A stretch of 55,114 bases of DNA from Stentor coeruleus. Its lineage: Eukaryota; Ciliophora; Heterotrichea; Heterotrichida; Stentoridae. The DNA is taken from the NCBI GenBank assembly GCA_001970955.1, contig MPUH01000427.1, positions 1-55,114 on the forward strand. The letters are read 5' to 3'. Below the pieces are notes generated by a model, which was given only the letters and a program-made list of their open reading frames with translations, was not told where the DNA came from and did no database searches. Made by a program: the position numbers and the translations under genes. Below, in pieces: positions 29,118-39,619 of this stretch (position 1 is the stretch's first letter; every line of letters starts with the position of its first letter).

Positions 29118-30758
29118 TTAATTAGGAAGTGATTCCAAAATTTTTAGGTGTGATGGGTTGTTCGCCCAACTAGTTTTTAATTGCTCGATAGCCTCTTTGA
29201 CTTTTTCTTTAAGTAAGACTTCGTTGTTCATGAGGTTAAAAACAGTCTGACTTCCAAGATCAACTAATATGTTGGTGATCTTACCTGCCACAAGTTCGCT
29301 TGTCATATTCATAACAAAAGGGAATAAAGCTTCATATGTGCTTTTTTTCCCCTGTACCGCAGCAGGCAATCCTAGTTTACCCATTGGTACTGCAGGCCTT
29401 CTATAATTTCCACTTGGCATTTGGGCACTTGGAGGGGCCTGGGCAAAATTGCCAAACTTTCCTTGTTGTTGACTAACTCCATATCCTGCTTTATCAAAAG
29501 GCATCATCACTGGAAAATAAGGCATATTCATCGGTAAACCTTGTCCTCTACCAACTTGATATCCCATCGGCATAGAATTAAACCTTAAAGCCCTTTCATT
29601 TCTCATCTGTATTTTTGTTATCAAACTTGTTTTCATCTCACTCCTCGGCTTCCATCTAGACACATACAGCTTTTGTCCTTCTAAAGTCTTTTCTTGCAGT
29701 TCTTTTAAAGCTAAAGTTGCTGATTTTTCTAAAACAAAACAAACAAAACCAACTCCTTTTGGCAAAAGTTCTTTACGCATTTCACCTTCAGCATCATACT
29801 TTATATGCTCAACTAAAACTATTTTCAACGAGGATATCTGCCCATAAACCAAACATATTTCCCTGAGTTTTGTATCACAGATGCTTTTAGGGATATTCCT
29901 AATATACAAATTCTTTACTTTCCACTCTTCAATTTTCTTTAAGTACTGATCTCTTAACAGAGCTTTTCTAGTATTTTTATTCATATGTGGGACAACATAC
30001 CATTCATAATCCCCTTCTTTTTTTGTATGCATAGCCTCACAAGCTTTAGAAGCAGATTCATTATTAGAAAAACACACAAAGCCAAATGCTCGTTCACCAT
30101 CTTTAGTCTTTGCACTCATAAGACCTATTGACGTGATTTCACCAAATTGACTAAAAATCTCTTTAATCATATCTTGTGAATAGTTTAAAGGGAAGCCTTT
30201 TATATACAAATTTGTTTTGTTAGCAATAGTCCTTGAAGCTATAGGTAAAAATTCAGAGACAATGATTTTATTATTACCCCAAAGGAAACCATTGAGTTTA
30301 TTTATAGCTTCCTGAGCTTTATCTTTACGTTCGAATTGAATGAATCCGTATCCTAAAGAGTTGCCGTTAGTATCATAGCAGATTTTTGATGATATTATAG
30401 CCCCATAAGGAGCAAAGATATCTTCAAAATTTTTAAGTGTTGCTTGTGAGGGAATATTTTTCACAAATATATTTGACTTAGGATCGTGATCTTTAGTAAC
30501 ACGACATACACGGATAACTGTGTTTTTGATTTTCAACCCATTCAGTTCTCGACGTGCTGAAGATGCTTGAGTAGGGTCTTTATAAGCTATGAATGCATAT
30601 GCTCGATTTGTATAAGTTTGGCTACGAATAAGCTTAATGAAACTGATTTCTCCATATTGATGAGTGATATCATAAAGCTCGCCTTCTTTTACTGAAGCAT
30701 GAAGGTCGCCAATGTAAAGCTGGGCTAGGTATGCTAAACCTGTGTTATTAACTAACAT
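29118..30758 (-). CDS. PABPC1: Cytoplasmic poly(A)-binding protein
   Basis: 546 residues with four RRMs and a C-terminal MLLE domain. RRM1 has LYIGDL and RAYAFIAY; RRM2 has IFVKNI and GYGFIQF; RRM3 has LYIKGF and AFGFVCF; RRM4 has LYIRNI and GVGFVCF. The linker after RRM4 is rich in Pro, Gln, Gly and Met (PMGYQVGRGQGLP). MLLE at about 475-540 has the KITNILVDLG segment, equivalent to the usual KITGMLLEID. The protein coats mRNA poly(A) tails, supports translation and controls decay. RRM4 carries a longer loop than usual (VEHIKYDAEGEMRKELLPKG). Start at 30758, stop TAA. Confidence 0.96.
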   Translation of the reverse strand: MLVNNTGLAYLAQLYIGDLHASVKEGELYDITHQYGEISFIKLIRSQTYTNRAYAFIAYKDPTQASSARRELNGLKIKNTVIRVCRVTKDHDPKSNIFVKNIPSQATLKNFEDIFAPYGAIISSKICYDTNGNSLGYGFIQFERKDKAQEAINKLNGFLWGNNKIIVSEFLPIASRTIANKTNLYIKGFPLNYSQDMIKEIFSQFGEITSIGLMSAKTKDGERAFGFVCFSNNESASKACEAMHTKKEGDYEWYVVPHMNKNTRKALLRDQYLKKIEEWKVKNLYIRNIPKSICDTKLREICLVYGQISSLKIVLVEHIKYDAEGEMRKELLPKGVGFVCFVLEKSATLALKELQEKTLEGQKLYVSRWKPRSEMKTSLITKIQMRNERALRFNSMPMGYQVGRGQGLPMNMPYFPVMMPFDKAGYGVSQQQGKFGNFAQAPPSAQMPSGNYRRPAVPMGKLGLPAAVQGKKSTYEALFPFVMNMTSELVAGKITNILVDLGSQTVFNLMNNEVLLKEKVKEAIEQLKTSWANNPSHLKILESLPN

Positions 30759-30815
30759 TTATAAATTTTGCTAATGACATATTTAACTTATCATATAAAA
30801 ATTCGAAAAGTCTTT

Positions 30816-32255
30816 TTAGTTTTTCCCCCCTGTACTGCTAAATACACGACCTTTATGCTCTGGTTTGAAAAAAAAATCAGGAGATTTTTGAGAACCTTGG
30901 TCTATAGACGTCCTTATTACAGTACTGTTTTGAATTTCATCACGATATGAATAGTCTCCGTATAAGTCACTTGATGTTAGAACATAGCCAGTTATTATAT
31001 CCGCTATTTAGGTATTACATTTTTCTGATTCTGAGCTGCTTATTTGAGGTTTTATATATTTTTCAGTTTTCATTGAAGGGATTGTACGGCTTGAAGAAAG
31101 CTTCCCAGTGTCAGAAGGGTTTTTTGTGGATTTAAAAGAAAGGAAGTCTTTAGTGGAGATTTTTTCTGTGCTAGCTAAGAGTTTTTTGGTTGATTTTCTC
31201 TTAGATGGGGTGAGTTTTCTGACTGGGGTTGTAGATTTGCTCGGCTTAACAACCTTCCTTTTCGGCTTTACCGAGCAGACCCTCGGTTTTTCTACCGACC
31301 TCTTAATAATAATTTTTTCTTTTGTAACACTCTGAGTCTTCATATCAATTTTTTTAGCCCTAACATAATGTTTCTTATAACTCTTAGCCACATGTAACAA
31401 CAAAGGCGAAGTATTTGGTAAAAAACATTTACAAATAGCTAAAGCTCGTTCATGCCAATCTTTACTATTTGCGCTTTCACTTATTCCAGATCGATCTTGG
31501 GCTATAAATCTTAATTCTACAGCTACAGAAAAATAACTTGATGCCATTCTGCATATATTTTCTAAGATTTTGGCAAATGTTAGCTCTTGTTTTATAGAAG
31601 CTTGATTGACCCATTCGTTTAAGAGTATTGGTTGTAATATCATAACGTTGCCAATATTATAGGTGTTAATCCAATCTTCACCTGTATAGATATTGGCTTT
31701 TTTATTAAAGTTTTTTGAGATGACTTTATCAAGGACTTCGACGATTTTGGAGACTGAGTCCATCATTCTACTTGCAGAGACTCCTTTTTTATGGGCAAAA
31801 CTGTATTGAGAGACAAGAAGGGATAAGGATAAGAGCATTTCTTTTATGTATTTTAAGGATCCTTGGGCGTATTTCAGAGCTTTGTCATGTTGTTTGTTTT
31901 GTGAAAGAATCGCACATATCTGTAAATGCAGTGTTGATAAATACCTTAGTGGCCGAAGATTTTCTAGTGATGTTGTGTTTTTGCCTAGAATACTTTTAGC
32001 TGTATGCAAAGAAGTATCTAAATAATCTAAAGCTTGCCCTATGCGCCCTAGTCTATAGAAGCAAAATGCAGTATTATGAGAGACTGTAAGGGTAACATAA
32101 GGACTTATGTTCTTGTGTGAATTTTCAAGGTATTCTTCACAGTTTTGTAAGTATGACAGAGCTTCAAAATAGTTTTCTAGGAGTATTTGCTTTATAGCGT
32201 CATCAAGAAGGTTGTATTCATTTGCCTTAGTTTTTTCGATTTTGAATTGATTCAT
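30816..32255 (-). CDS. Helical-repeat (TPR-like) protein with basic tail, two exons
   Basis: Exon 1 is 31019-32255 and exon 2 is 30816-31003, joined by removal of the 15-nt intron GTAATACCTAAATAG. Unspliced, the frame ends at TAA inside the intron; spliced, it gains about 61 residues and totals 474. Residues 1-150 look like TPR-type helical hairpins (EALSYLQNCEEYLEN, NTAFCFYRLGRIGQALDYLD, KALKYAQGSLKYIKE). Residues about 300-370 are very basic with Ser/Thr-Pro sites (KRKVVKPSKSTTPVRKLT). The exon-2 tail includes SPDFFFKPEHKGRVFSSTGG. No orthologue is recognised. A scaffold role is inferred. 57 bp separate it from the PABP start. Confidence 0.75.
31004..31018 (-). other. 15-nt intron in the TPR-like gene
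   Basis: Sense GTAATACCTAAATAG, phase 1. Retention gives an in-frame TAA. Removal opens a further 60 codons to TAA at 30816-30818. Confidence 0.85.
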
Positions 32256-33349
32256 TAGTAAATTATGAAACTATTAAGAACTGTTCTGAATATGGAAAGG
32301 GACTAAAAACAAAGGACTGATAAATGTAAATAAGGAAAATATAAGCTTAGCAAAGTTATACTGAAAAAAATTGACTTAAAATATTCTTCACAACCAAGAT
32401 AATAAGAGTCATTACTTCAAACTATTCATTTATGTTAAATTAAACTGGAAGTTATACAGTATTAAAAGTGTAATTTTATCTCCATAAGTACAATTTATAT
32501 TATTTTATATACGATCAATACCAAAGGTTAAAATTTGAATTTTTCAATAAGAATTTTGATATATGAATGAAGCATTTAGTGAAACATTAGAATTTTTATT
32601 CTCAAGTTTATTTTGTTTACTTTAATGGAAAGCTGAAAATTACTTTTTATAAACTTAATTTATGATTGCATGAAAAAAATAATTTATTTTAAATTCGATA
32701 TAAACCTGCACAAGACAGTTTCATCAATGAATTTTTAAGGCAGTTCATCTTTTGTTACCTTGATAATCCTCTGACAAAAAGCCAAGTATAAAAATAATCA
32801 GTTTTGGCTATTTATTATACAAGGATGGATACTATCAAGATTGTTAATGAAACCCTTATTCATTTAAATATGAGAATTACTATAAGATTTAATCATAGCT
32901 TATACTATTTGGCTTGCTTTTATTAATAAACTCACTCTAATAAATGGGAATTTGTTTTACAATAGTTGAAATCCTATCACAAAGAAAGTATTTAGAAAAA
33001 ATGAGCCAAATTTTATAAGAATACCGGCTTGCTTTTATTAATAAACTCACTCTAATAAATGGGAATTTGTTTTACAATAGTTGAAATCCTATCACAAAGA
33101 AAGTATTTAGAAAAAATGATGAGTAAAATCTAATATAAAATTCATATTATATTACCAGTTTCTGCTGTAATTTCCTATAATATTAATTCACATAAATTTA
33201 ACTATTTTTATATTCTCCGTCCAATCCTCAATATTTACTAAGCATTTCCAAATCTCCTGATAAAAAATCTTCCTTTCATCTTAAAATCCTACCTGCAAAT
33301 ATCATCTTTCTCTTAACCAAAACTCCATATTTAGCTCTAATAAAATATC
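32256..33349. other. 1.1-kb divergent intergenic region with a duplicated segment
   Basis: Lies between the TPR-like and STPG genes. It contains a perfect 94-bp direct repeat (listed separately) and, just before the STPG ATG, a strongly G-poor stretch (33170-33349). No gene or RNA is recognised. Confidence 0.5.
32911..33119. repeat. 94-bp perfect direct repeat with 21-bp spacer
   Basis: Positions 32911-33004 and 33026-33119 are identical, both beginning GGCTTGCTTTTATTAATAAA. Unlike the N-flanking copies there is no N between them, and a distinct 21-bp spacer separates them. It could be a recent local duplication or an assembly error without a gap mark. Confidence 0.85.
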
Positions 33350-34930
33350 ATGGCTTTTGTCAGCAGGGCAGAAAGAAAAATACAACCTTCAGATACTTTA
33401 TCTGTAGGTCCAGGGGCATATTTATCTCATACCGAGTATCAATCTAACCTAAGTTACGCTCCATTTTCATCTACCTCAGAACGAGATATCAGTAAAATGT
33501 TCTGTAAAGACTATACCCCAGGACCAGGTGCTTACAACAGAGCAGAAATGAAAGCTTTACAACCAGGGGAACTAGATCACTGGGGCCAGCCAAAATTCAC
33601 ATCTCCTTTTGCAAGTTCTATTGAAAGATTTCAAAATAGCAACGATAAACTATCCCCAGGTCCTGGTAGTTATCAAATATCTGATTCTTGGCAAAAACAA
33701 AAACAATCAGATAAAACTGTCTCAGCTGTTAATTGGACAAGAATCCCTTCAGCACCTTCAATACCTGCAATGCATCAATCATATGGTTATGAACAAACAA
33801 CTAATGGAGGGCTTATTATGCAAAGTGCTTTAGAAACTGTTCATGCTGGGACTAAAAAAGATTGTGTTGGTCCAGGACATTATAAAATCCATGAGCCTAA
33901 AAAGAATAATGGTCCAAAATGGCATAAGTCCAAAAGCCAAAGAACTGTTTATCCACCTTCGACTACTGGGCCGACAATTGGTCCTGGAACTTATGTGAAA
34001 ACAAGGGTAAAAGTTGAACCTATTTACAAACTTCATGAAAGCGCACCTTTTGCTACAAAAACAGGCAGGTCGGGGGTTCCTGAGAGCAATTCGCCAGGCC
34101 CAGGGTATTACTCAGTAGAAAAGTTCTCAGCTTTTAATAAGAAAAAAATCCCAAGTAGTTTGCAAAACTTTGGCAGTTCAAGTTCCAGGTTTTTTAATGG
34201 GCCTCCAAAACCTGATCAAGCTGGTCCTGGTTATTACAACAATCTAAACAATTCTTTTGGTAGAAAAGTCTCAGATCAAGCTGCACCTTTTTGCTCATCT
34301 GATATGAGATTTCAATATAAACTCAACAGTAATCCAGGGCCTGGGTATTATGAAAATGAGAATTTATCTGAAGCATTATCGAAAAGGAATTTAAAAACTC
34401 AAGGGGTTTTTGGGTCTACACAGAAAAGATTTTTTGGGAAAGATGGAGCTGGAACTCCTGGCCCTGGACATTATAAGCCTGAAGGGAATAAGAAAAAAAG
34501 CCAAGGATGGAAGCCAAACGCGGTATTTACATCGAAAGTTCAAAGAGGACATATTGGAAATAATTCAAACAATCCACCTCCTGGAGCTTATGAGGTAAAT
34601 ACAGGGTTTAAGAAACAGAAAACTAATTCAGTGAGTATTAATCCGATCACAGGCAAGATGATGTATAGTGGATCAGAAAGCAATATTGCCTTTAGATCGA
34701 ATACTGAACGGTTTTTCAGTGAAATTAAAGGAAAAGGAGTGGATACTCCAGGCCCTGGAACTTATGATTATAGTGATGGTTCTAAGACAGGAAGAGTGAT
34801 TCTGAGCACGGAAAGTCGCTTTAAAAATAAAGAAGGCCCTGCGATACCTGGCCCGGGAACTTACTTTGAATCTAGTGAAGATAGGTGGAACAAAAAATCT
34901 TATAATGTGCTGTTTTCAGAAATTATCTAA
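33350..34930 (+). CDS. STPG/SHIPPO (PGPGxY repeat) axonemal protein
   Basis: 526 residues carrying about twelve sperm-tail PG-rich repeats, for example VGPGAYLS, PGPGAYNR, PGPGSYQI, PGPGYYSV, PGPGHYKP, PGPGTYDY and PGPGTYFE, spaced 30-60 residues apart. Between repeats are short basic, Phe-Ser-rich linkers (PFASSIERF, FGSTQKRFFG), also typical of the family. STPG/ODF3 proteins are microtubule-associated proteins of cilia and flagella, including lumenal proteins of doublet microtubules. A cilium or cortical microtubule location is therefore likely. The number of repeats is higher than in small SHIPPO proteins. Stop TAA; the next gene starts 71 bp downstream on the same strand. Confidence 0.92.
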   Translation: MAFVSRAERKIQPSDTLSVGPGAYLSHTEYQSNLSYAPFSSTSERDISKMFCKDYTPGPGAYNRAEMKALQPGELDHWGQPKFTSPFASSIERFQNSNDKLSPGPGSYQISDSWQKQKQSDKTVSAVNWTRIPSAPSIPAMHQSYGYEQTTNGGLIMQSALETVHAGTKKDCVGPGHYKIHEPKKNNGPKWHKSKSQRTVYPPSTTGPTIGPGTYVKTRVKVEPIYKLHESAPFATKTGRSGVPESNSPGPGYYSVEKFSAFNKKKIPSSLQNFGSSSSRFFNGPPKPDQAGPGYYNNLNNSFGRKVSDQAAPFCSSDMRFQYKLNSNPGPGYYENENLSEALSKRNLKTQGVFGSTQKRFFGKDGAGTPGPGHYKPEGNKKKSQGWKPNAVFTSKVQRGHIGNNSNNPPPGAYEVNTGFKKQKTNSVSINPITGKMMYSGSESNIAFRSNTERFFSEIKGKGVDTPGPGTYDYSDGSKTGRVILSTESRFKNKEGPAIPGPGTYFESSEDRWNKKSYNVLFSEII

Positions 34931-35001
34931 GATAAATGCTATCTTGAATTTACTAATAAATATCATTATCACTATTTCTCATATGAATAAAAAGATTCAA
35001 A

Positions 35002-36506
35002 ATGTCATTTAGACACGCATTCAAGAATCCTCTGGGTTGTATTACTAAAAACAACAGTCGCAATCCAACACCAGGACGAAGAAAAGACAAAGAGCTTATC
35101 CCATACCCACCTGCATATCCAAAACCTAATGATTTTAACGAAAAAGAAAATCAGAATACTACTTTTATGATAAACCTTGAGGATTTACTTATCATTGAAA
35201 GGAATTTACTTTTTATCTTTGAGAATTTCAATAATGCTGATGAAATTTCAAAAGTGTGTGAAGAACTTTGGGATATGACTGCTGAGAATACTCTTAATCA
35301 GATAAGCAATCTGTATAGAGATGAACATAAAAGAAGTATTATTAGATACTCGATGGTACTTCTTTCTACAGGTATAGCAACATTGCATTTTTTCATATCT
35401 CAATACAAGCTCTACTATGAAATTGCTTCAATTTTACGCACAATTGCGTTTTATACTCACAAGAGTTTTTTAATTCTAACAAAATTTATCCTTTCACGTG
35501 TTCCATTTGAAGCAGGGAATGTGTGGATTGAAAAACTCATGGCNCTTCAATTTTACGCACAATTGCGTTTTATACTCACAAGAGTTTTTTAATTCTAACA
35601 AAATTTATTCTTTCACGTGTTCCATTTGAAGCAGGGAATGTGTGGATTGAAAAACTCATGGTATTATCTAAAGAAAATAATAAAAAGAAAAGAAAATCTA
35701 ACATTGCTAATCTTAACCATTACAACAAAGCAATTTGCAACAATCTAAAGAAAGTTTGCAGACATTTTATGGCACAAATTGAGGATCCAACTGTTAAATC
35801 TTTTAAACTTGCCTTGTTGCAGATTGTTAGAAATTCACAAATTCAAGTTTTTGATTCAAGATCACTTATAGAAAAAGCTTTTGGAATAAAAAGAGAGTCT
35901 TTAAGGGTTGGGAATATGGTAAAAACCCCGTTTTTACCAAAAAGATATGATAAAAAATACACACTTGTTTTGGATTTAGATGAAACACTTGTCCATTATA
36001 TTGAAAATGAAGAAAAAGGGGAATATTTGACTAGACCGTATGCTGAGAATTTTATTAATGAAATGACAAAATATTATGAAATTATTGTGTTTACAGCTGC
36101 TGTACAAGATTATGCTGACTGGATACTTGACGATTTTGACTGTTGTAAGATAATTGATCATCGCTTGTATAGACAACACACAATTCCAGCAGGTAATTAC
36201 TTCTTAAAAGATCTCAATACCCTAGGTAGAGATTTAAGCAAAGTTATCATCGTTGATAATGTTGCAGAGAATTTCCAGCTTCAGCCTTCGAACGGGATTC
36301 TTATCAAATCCTGGTATGACGATGCTGGTGATAATGCTTTACAAGAACTCATGCCTCTTCTTAAAGAAATAGCATCAAGCAATGTCGAAGATGTACGAAT
36401 AGCCTTAAGTATATATCGTCAACAAATGCTTGAACAGCTTTCTAAAGGTATTGAAAATCCTAAACTCACTTTATCTCACTCAACATTGAAATCTTCAAGT
36501 AACTAA
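35002..36506 (+). CDS. SCP1/CTDSP-type FCP1-homology phosphatase, frame broken by an assembly join
   Basis: The HAD-type catalytic domain has DLDETLVHY (near 35973), the phosphorylated Asp and acid/base Asp being the two Asp of DLDET, then EIIVFTAAVQDYADWILD, HRLYRQHTI, KDLNTLGRDLSKVIIVDN and the closing SWYDDAGDNALQEL. This is the CTDSPL2/Dullard branch, which removes phosphate from RNA polymerase II tails or other proteins. An N-terminal region of about 270 residues precedes it. The N at 35544 is flanked by 117-bp copies with an offset of 119, which shifts the frame; collapsing them leaves 1386 nt and 461 residues in one frame. The stop is 12 bp from the eL18 stop. Confidence 0.92.
35426..35661. 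repeat. 117-bp duplication flanking N at 35544 (assembly join)
   Basis: Positions 35426-35542 and 35545-35661 match except for one base, c at 35490 versus t at 35609 (Ile ATC versus ATT, silent). The 119-nt offset breaks the phosphatase frame, so it cannot be a real duplication in a functional gene. Confidence 0.85.
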
Positions 36507-36518
36507 ACATCTAAACTA

Positions 36519-37082
36519 TTAAGCTTTATAGCCACAAGAGCTTCTTCTTCCTCTAGCTTTTTCAAACTTCCTTCCTTTGCTTCTAACAAAAGGTCTAGTT
36601 TTTGACCCATGAGCGCCAGGAGCTTGTCCAAAGTGTTTGTAAGCTACTCTTGCTGTCTTCTTACCTCTTAAAAGTACTACACCAGTACCAGCTGGATTGT
36701 TTTGTGCGAAAGAGTCAAAAGTCAAACAAGTACCTCCAGCAGCGACAATTCTAGCCCTTGCTGTCTCTGAGAACCTTAGAGCCACAATTTGTAATTTGGG
36801 CATGACAACTAGCCTAGGGTCATCAAGTATAGACCCTACAACAACACAGGTTTTAGACTCTTTTCCAGCCATATACTTAGCAATATGTTTCAAAGATAAA
36901 GGATTTCTGTTGTTTCGGCTCATAGCCAGTCTCTTAGCAACAACTTTGTTGAACTTGGATGGAGTCCTTCTTGCTAAGAATCTATAAAGTTTTATGAGTA
37001 ATTTGAGATAAAGGTTAGTTGAAGTGACCTTTCTGTTGTTTTTGTCCCACTTTTTGCCTCCTGCTTCGATATCCACACCCAT
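36519..37082 (-). CDS. RPL18: 60S ribosomal protein eL18
   Basis: 187 residues, matching the usual 188 of eL18 from end to end: MGVDIEAGGKK at the start, YLKLLIKLYRFLARRTPSKFN, MSRNNRNPLSL, VVVGSILDDPRL, GTGVVLLRGKKTARVAYKHFG and the ending RKFEKARGRRSSCGYKA. It is a structural protein of the large cytosolic ribosomal subunit. No intron is needed. The stop TAA lies 12 bp from the stop of the convergent phosphatase gene. Confidence 0.98.
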   Translation of the reverse strand: MGVDIEAGGKKWDKNNRKVTSTNLYLKLLIKLYRFLARRTPSKFNKVVAKRLAMSRNNRNPLSLKHIAKYMAGKESKTCVVVGSILDDPRLVVMPKLQIVALRFSETARARIVAAGGTCLTFDSFAQNNPAGTGVVLLRGKKTARVAYKHFGQAPGAHGSKTRPFVRSKGRKFEKARGRRSSCGYKA

Positions 37083-38199
37083 TTTTATAACTAATGGTTT
37101 GTTCTAGGTTAAGCTCATTATATCAAATTAGATGTTTAGTTATAGGGATAATTTATTGAATGATACTTTTTTTAAATGTAGGAATTTCTTGAACTGTTAG
37201 TATGATTTTAATGGTTTGATTTATGTGAGAAGGTTTGGCTTTATTAGTATGAAGTTTCTAGACTGGTACTGAAAAAAGAAATTTTGCTTTGGATATTCTC
37301 CTGAGACTCTGTTTTTAATGATGGGTTAAAATATAGTAACTGATTGATAGGAGGTTTTTAATCTTTTGAGTTTTCCTGGTAACTTTGAAAACACTAGTCT
37401 TATTTTTAATATGAAATTGTATATACAATAAGATTTTTAGGTAGGATTAAAAGATATAGTGCAATAAGAAGCTTATGATTAATCATGCATTCTAATAGTC
37501 TATTTGAAAACTATATTTTTTTTATTATGATTTCTAGGATTATATAATAAGGTGCACAATTACAGTATAATTTTTATTTAAAGGACTATACTATAGCAAA
37601 AATTGAGACTATTCTACAAATTACTAATAATTCTCAATGTGCTTATACTTTTTGTAACCCTTAATAGAGTTTGTGTACATAAATTCCAGGAGATAAATAT
37701 CATATGGCTTATCAGCAGAATCATATAAATTAGGAGATTTAATAATCAGTTTATTAGTCACTATTATGATAATTATAAGATTCTTTTGTTTTCGTAGTAT
37801 AACGTTTTCTGTACCTGAGGTTGTTATGAAACAAAAGCGCAATAAACATATTTTTAATAGAAGTGCAGATAAGACAAGAGGGCTTGGGGATAGCTTTTAA
37901 TGGATTGGATCTAAAACTTTAAGTTTTAAAGTAGTTTAAGCTAATAGTTTGCTAAAAAGTAGAAAAATTAGGTTTTATAATGATTTATGATTTGTATGGT
38001 TTATTAGATAATCCCCATTTTTCTGCCAAATATAATTTTATTGGCTTTTAAATAAAACTAATATATCTTCTACACAAATTTCCCAATTCCTAATAGTCTT
38101 ATAACCTACTTCATAAATTATTTCATATATTTACCCTTAAAAATCTTAATATTCAAAATCATGATTGCTATTATCATATATCTATCCCTTCTAAATATT
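37083..38199. other. 1.1-kb intergenic region
   Basis: The left part is the 5' flank of eL18 (C-poor on +) and the right part, from about 38010, the G-poor 3' flank of the next gene. A 72-codon minus frame at 37624-37842 (containing YDSADKPYDIYLLEF) may be a gene remnant but lacks support. No RNA or repeat is seen. Confidence 0.45.
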
Positions 38200-39519
38200 T
38201 CACCACATTTTTGCATCACCTTTTTCATTAAACGCTTTAGCAAAAAGTTTTTCCCTAACCATACTCGAGTACCTCCTCTTCGCCGAAAACAAAATCTTGC
38301 TTTTTTCATCTAAAATCTTAGAAATCCCATCAAGTTCTCCCTTTAACTTCAAATAATCTGAGCTTCCTTCATGAGTATCATCAAGTAATTGTTTATAATT
38401 TTTATTTATATCAGCAATCTCATTTTCTAATTCACTAATTTGTTGTTGTAATTTATTTTCTTGATTAAGATAAGATGGTAAAGCTACTCTTTTCCTTGAA
38501 GTCTCTTCATCTTTAACTTTAATACTTGAAGTGCTTTGCGAATTTTTAATTCTCTTAGAAGAAGTAGATCTTTCTTTATGGCTAGGGGGTTTTTTAGGTT
38601 CTTTTTTTAGTGAATCAACAAGTTGTTCATTGACAGAAACCACATCTTTTATAAAAGATTGAGTCGCTTGTTGCTGTTTTTTCAATGCTTCCCTTGCTTC
38701 TTCTGATAGTCTGTTTATATGCTCAAGTTCTTTGATTTTTTTTTCAAAATCACTGATTATTGAGTTTTGGTTCCCGAGCATCGACTTAAGTTTCTCGTTT
38801 TCCTGCTTTTGCTGCTGTGTTGTGAGCTCGTATTCATCTTGGATACTTTTGATTTCCTCTTCAGCAAGGCGGAGTTTATCTCTATACTCTTGTTTTTCCC
38901 GGTCAAAAGCTTTCTTCAAAGACCCTTTTTCTTCATTTAATTCATTTTCTATATTCCTTAGCTTTAACACTTGTTCTCTTAAACTTTTATTCTCCTCTTT
39001 TTCTATCTTTACACTTTGACTAGCTGAGTTTTCTTCAATATTTTTGTATTGGAGCTGCCTTTTAAGATTTTCACATTGAAGTATCCAATTATCTTTATCA
39101 ATCATATACTGTTCATGTGATCTTTTATTTTCAGCTTCATAAAAGTCTAATTGGCTTTTAAGGAAAGTATTTTGTTCTTCAAGGTTTCTATTTTTTGATA
39201 CGAGGATTTTTAGTTCACTTTCAATTTCTAGAGTTTTTATAGTCATATCTTTATCTTTTTGTAAACTCATACTGTTGATTTTTGCTTTAAGATCTGAAAT
39301 TTCAGTTTTAAGACGTTGGATTTCGGCTTCGTTATCGTAATTATGCAAATCTAAGGACTTTTGTTTTTCTTGGAGCTTTGATGTATGCATTGGAGACTTT
39401 TGGTCGTAGATATCACGAAGAGAGCTTTGGGATTTTAGATAGTTTCTGGAGGAAAGGCTGTTTTGGTCTTTAGGACTGATACCGTATTTTTGTAAGAGAA
39501 ATTCGATTGTAGGCTCCAT
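38200..39519 (-). CDS. Long coiled-coil protein
   Basis: 439 residues. A short N-terminal segment (MEPTIEFLLQKYGISPKD) precedes an almost continuous coiled coil from about 60 to 300. A basic Ser/Lys-rich linker comes next (ERSTSSKRIKNSQSTSS), then a second coiled coil at 345-420 and the end REKLFAKAFNEKGDAKMW. A centrosome or basal-body role is plausible, but no orthologue is recognised. This is the only gene here ending in TGA; a possible 16-nt intron GTGGTGAAATATTTAG (38191-38206) would instead extend it to TAA at 38118, though the extra residues look like translated UTR. Confidence 0.75.
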   Translation of the reverse strand: MEPTIEFLLQKYGISPKDQNSLSSRNYLKSQSSLRDIYDQKSPMHTSKLQEKQKSLDLHNYDNEAEIQRLKTEISDLKAKINSMSLQKDKDMTIKTLEIESELKILVSKNRNLEEQNTFLKSQLDFYEAENKRSHEQYMIDKDNWILQCENLKRQLQYKNIEENSASQSVKIEKEENKSLREQVLKLRNIENELNEEKGSLKKAFDREKQEYRDKLRLAEEEIKSIQDEYELTTQQQKQENEKLKSMLGNQNSIISDFEKKIKELEHINRLSEEAREALKKQQQATQSFIKDVVSVNEQLVDSLKKEPKKPPSHKERSTSSKRIKNSQSTSSIKVKDEETSRKRVALPSYLNQENKLQQQISELENEIADINKNYKQLLDDTHEGSSDYLKLKGELDGISKILDEKSKILFSAKRRYSSMVREKLFAKAFNEKGDAKMW

Positions 39520-39619
39520 TTATAAATTTTAAATATAACATCATTTATCGCTTTTGCTTAGATCTTTTACTATAAAACCTATTTTGTACACTCGTGTAAT
39601 GTTATTTTTATATACTTTT

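Noticed and set aside
35426-35661. Two separate genes at 35002-35592 and 35640-36506
   Set aside because: The split is caused by the N-flanking 117-bp duplication; one 461-residue protein results when collapsed.
37624-37842. 72-codon minus-strand frame downstream-oriented from the eL18 promoter region
   Set aside because: Part reads like protein, but there is no family, no partner exon and much AT-driven sequence; kept only as a remark in the intergenic entry.
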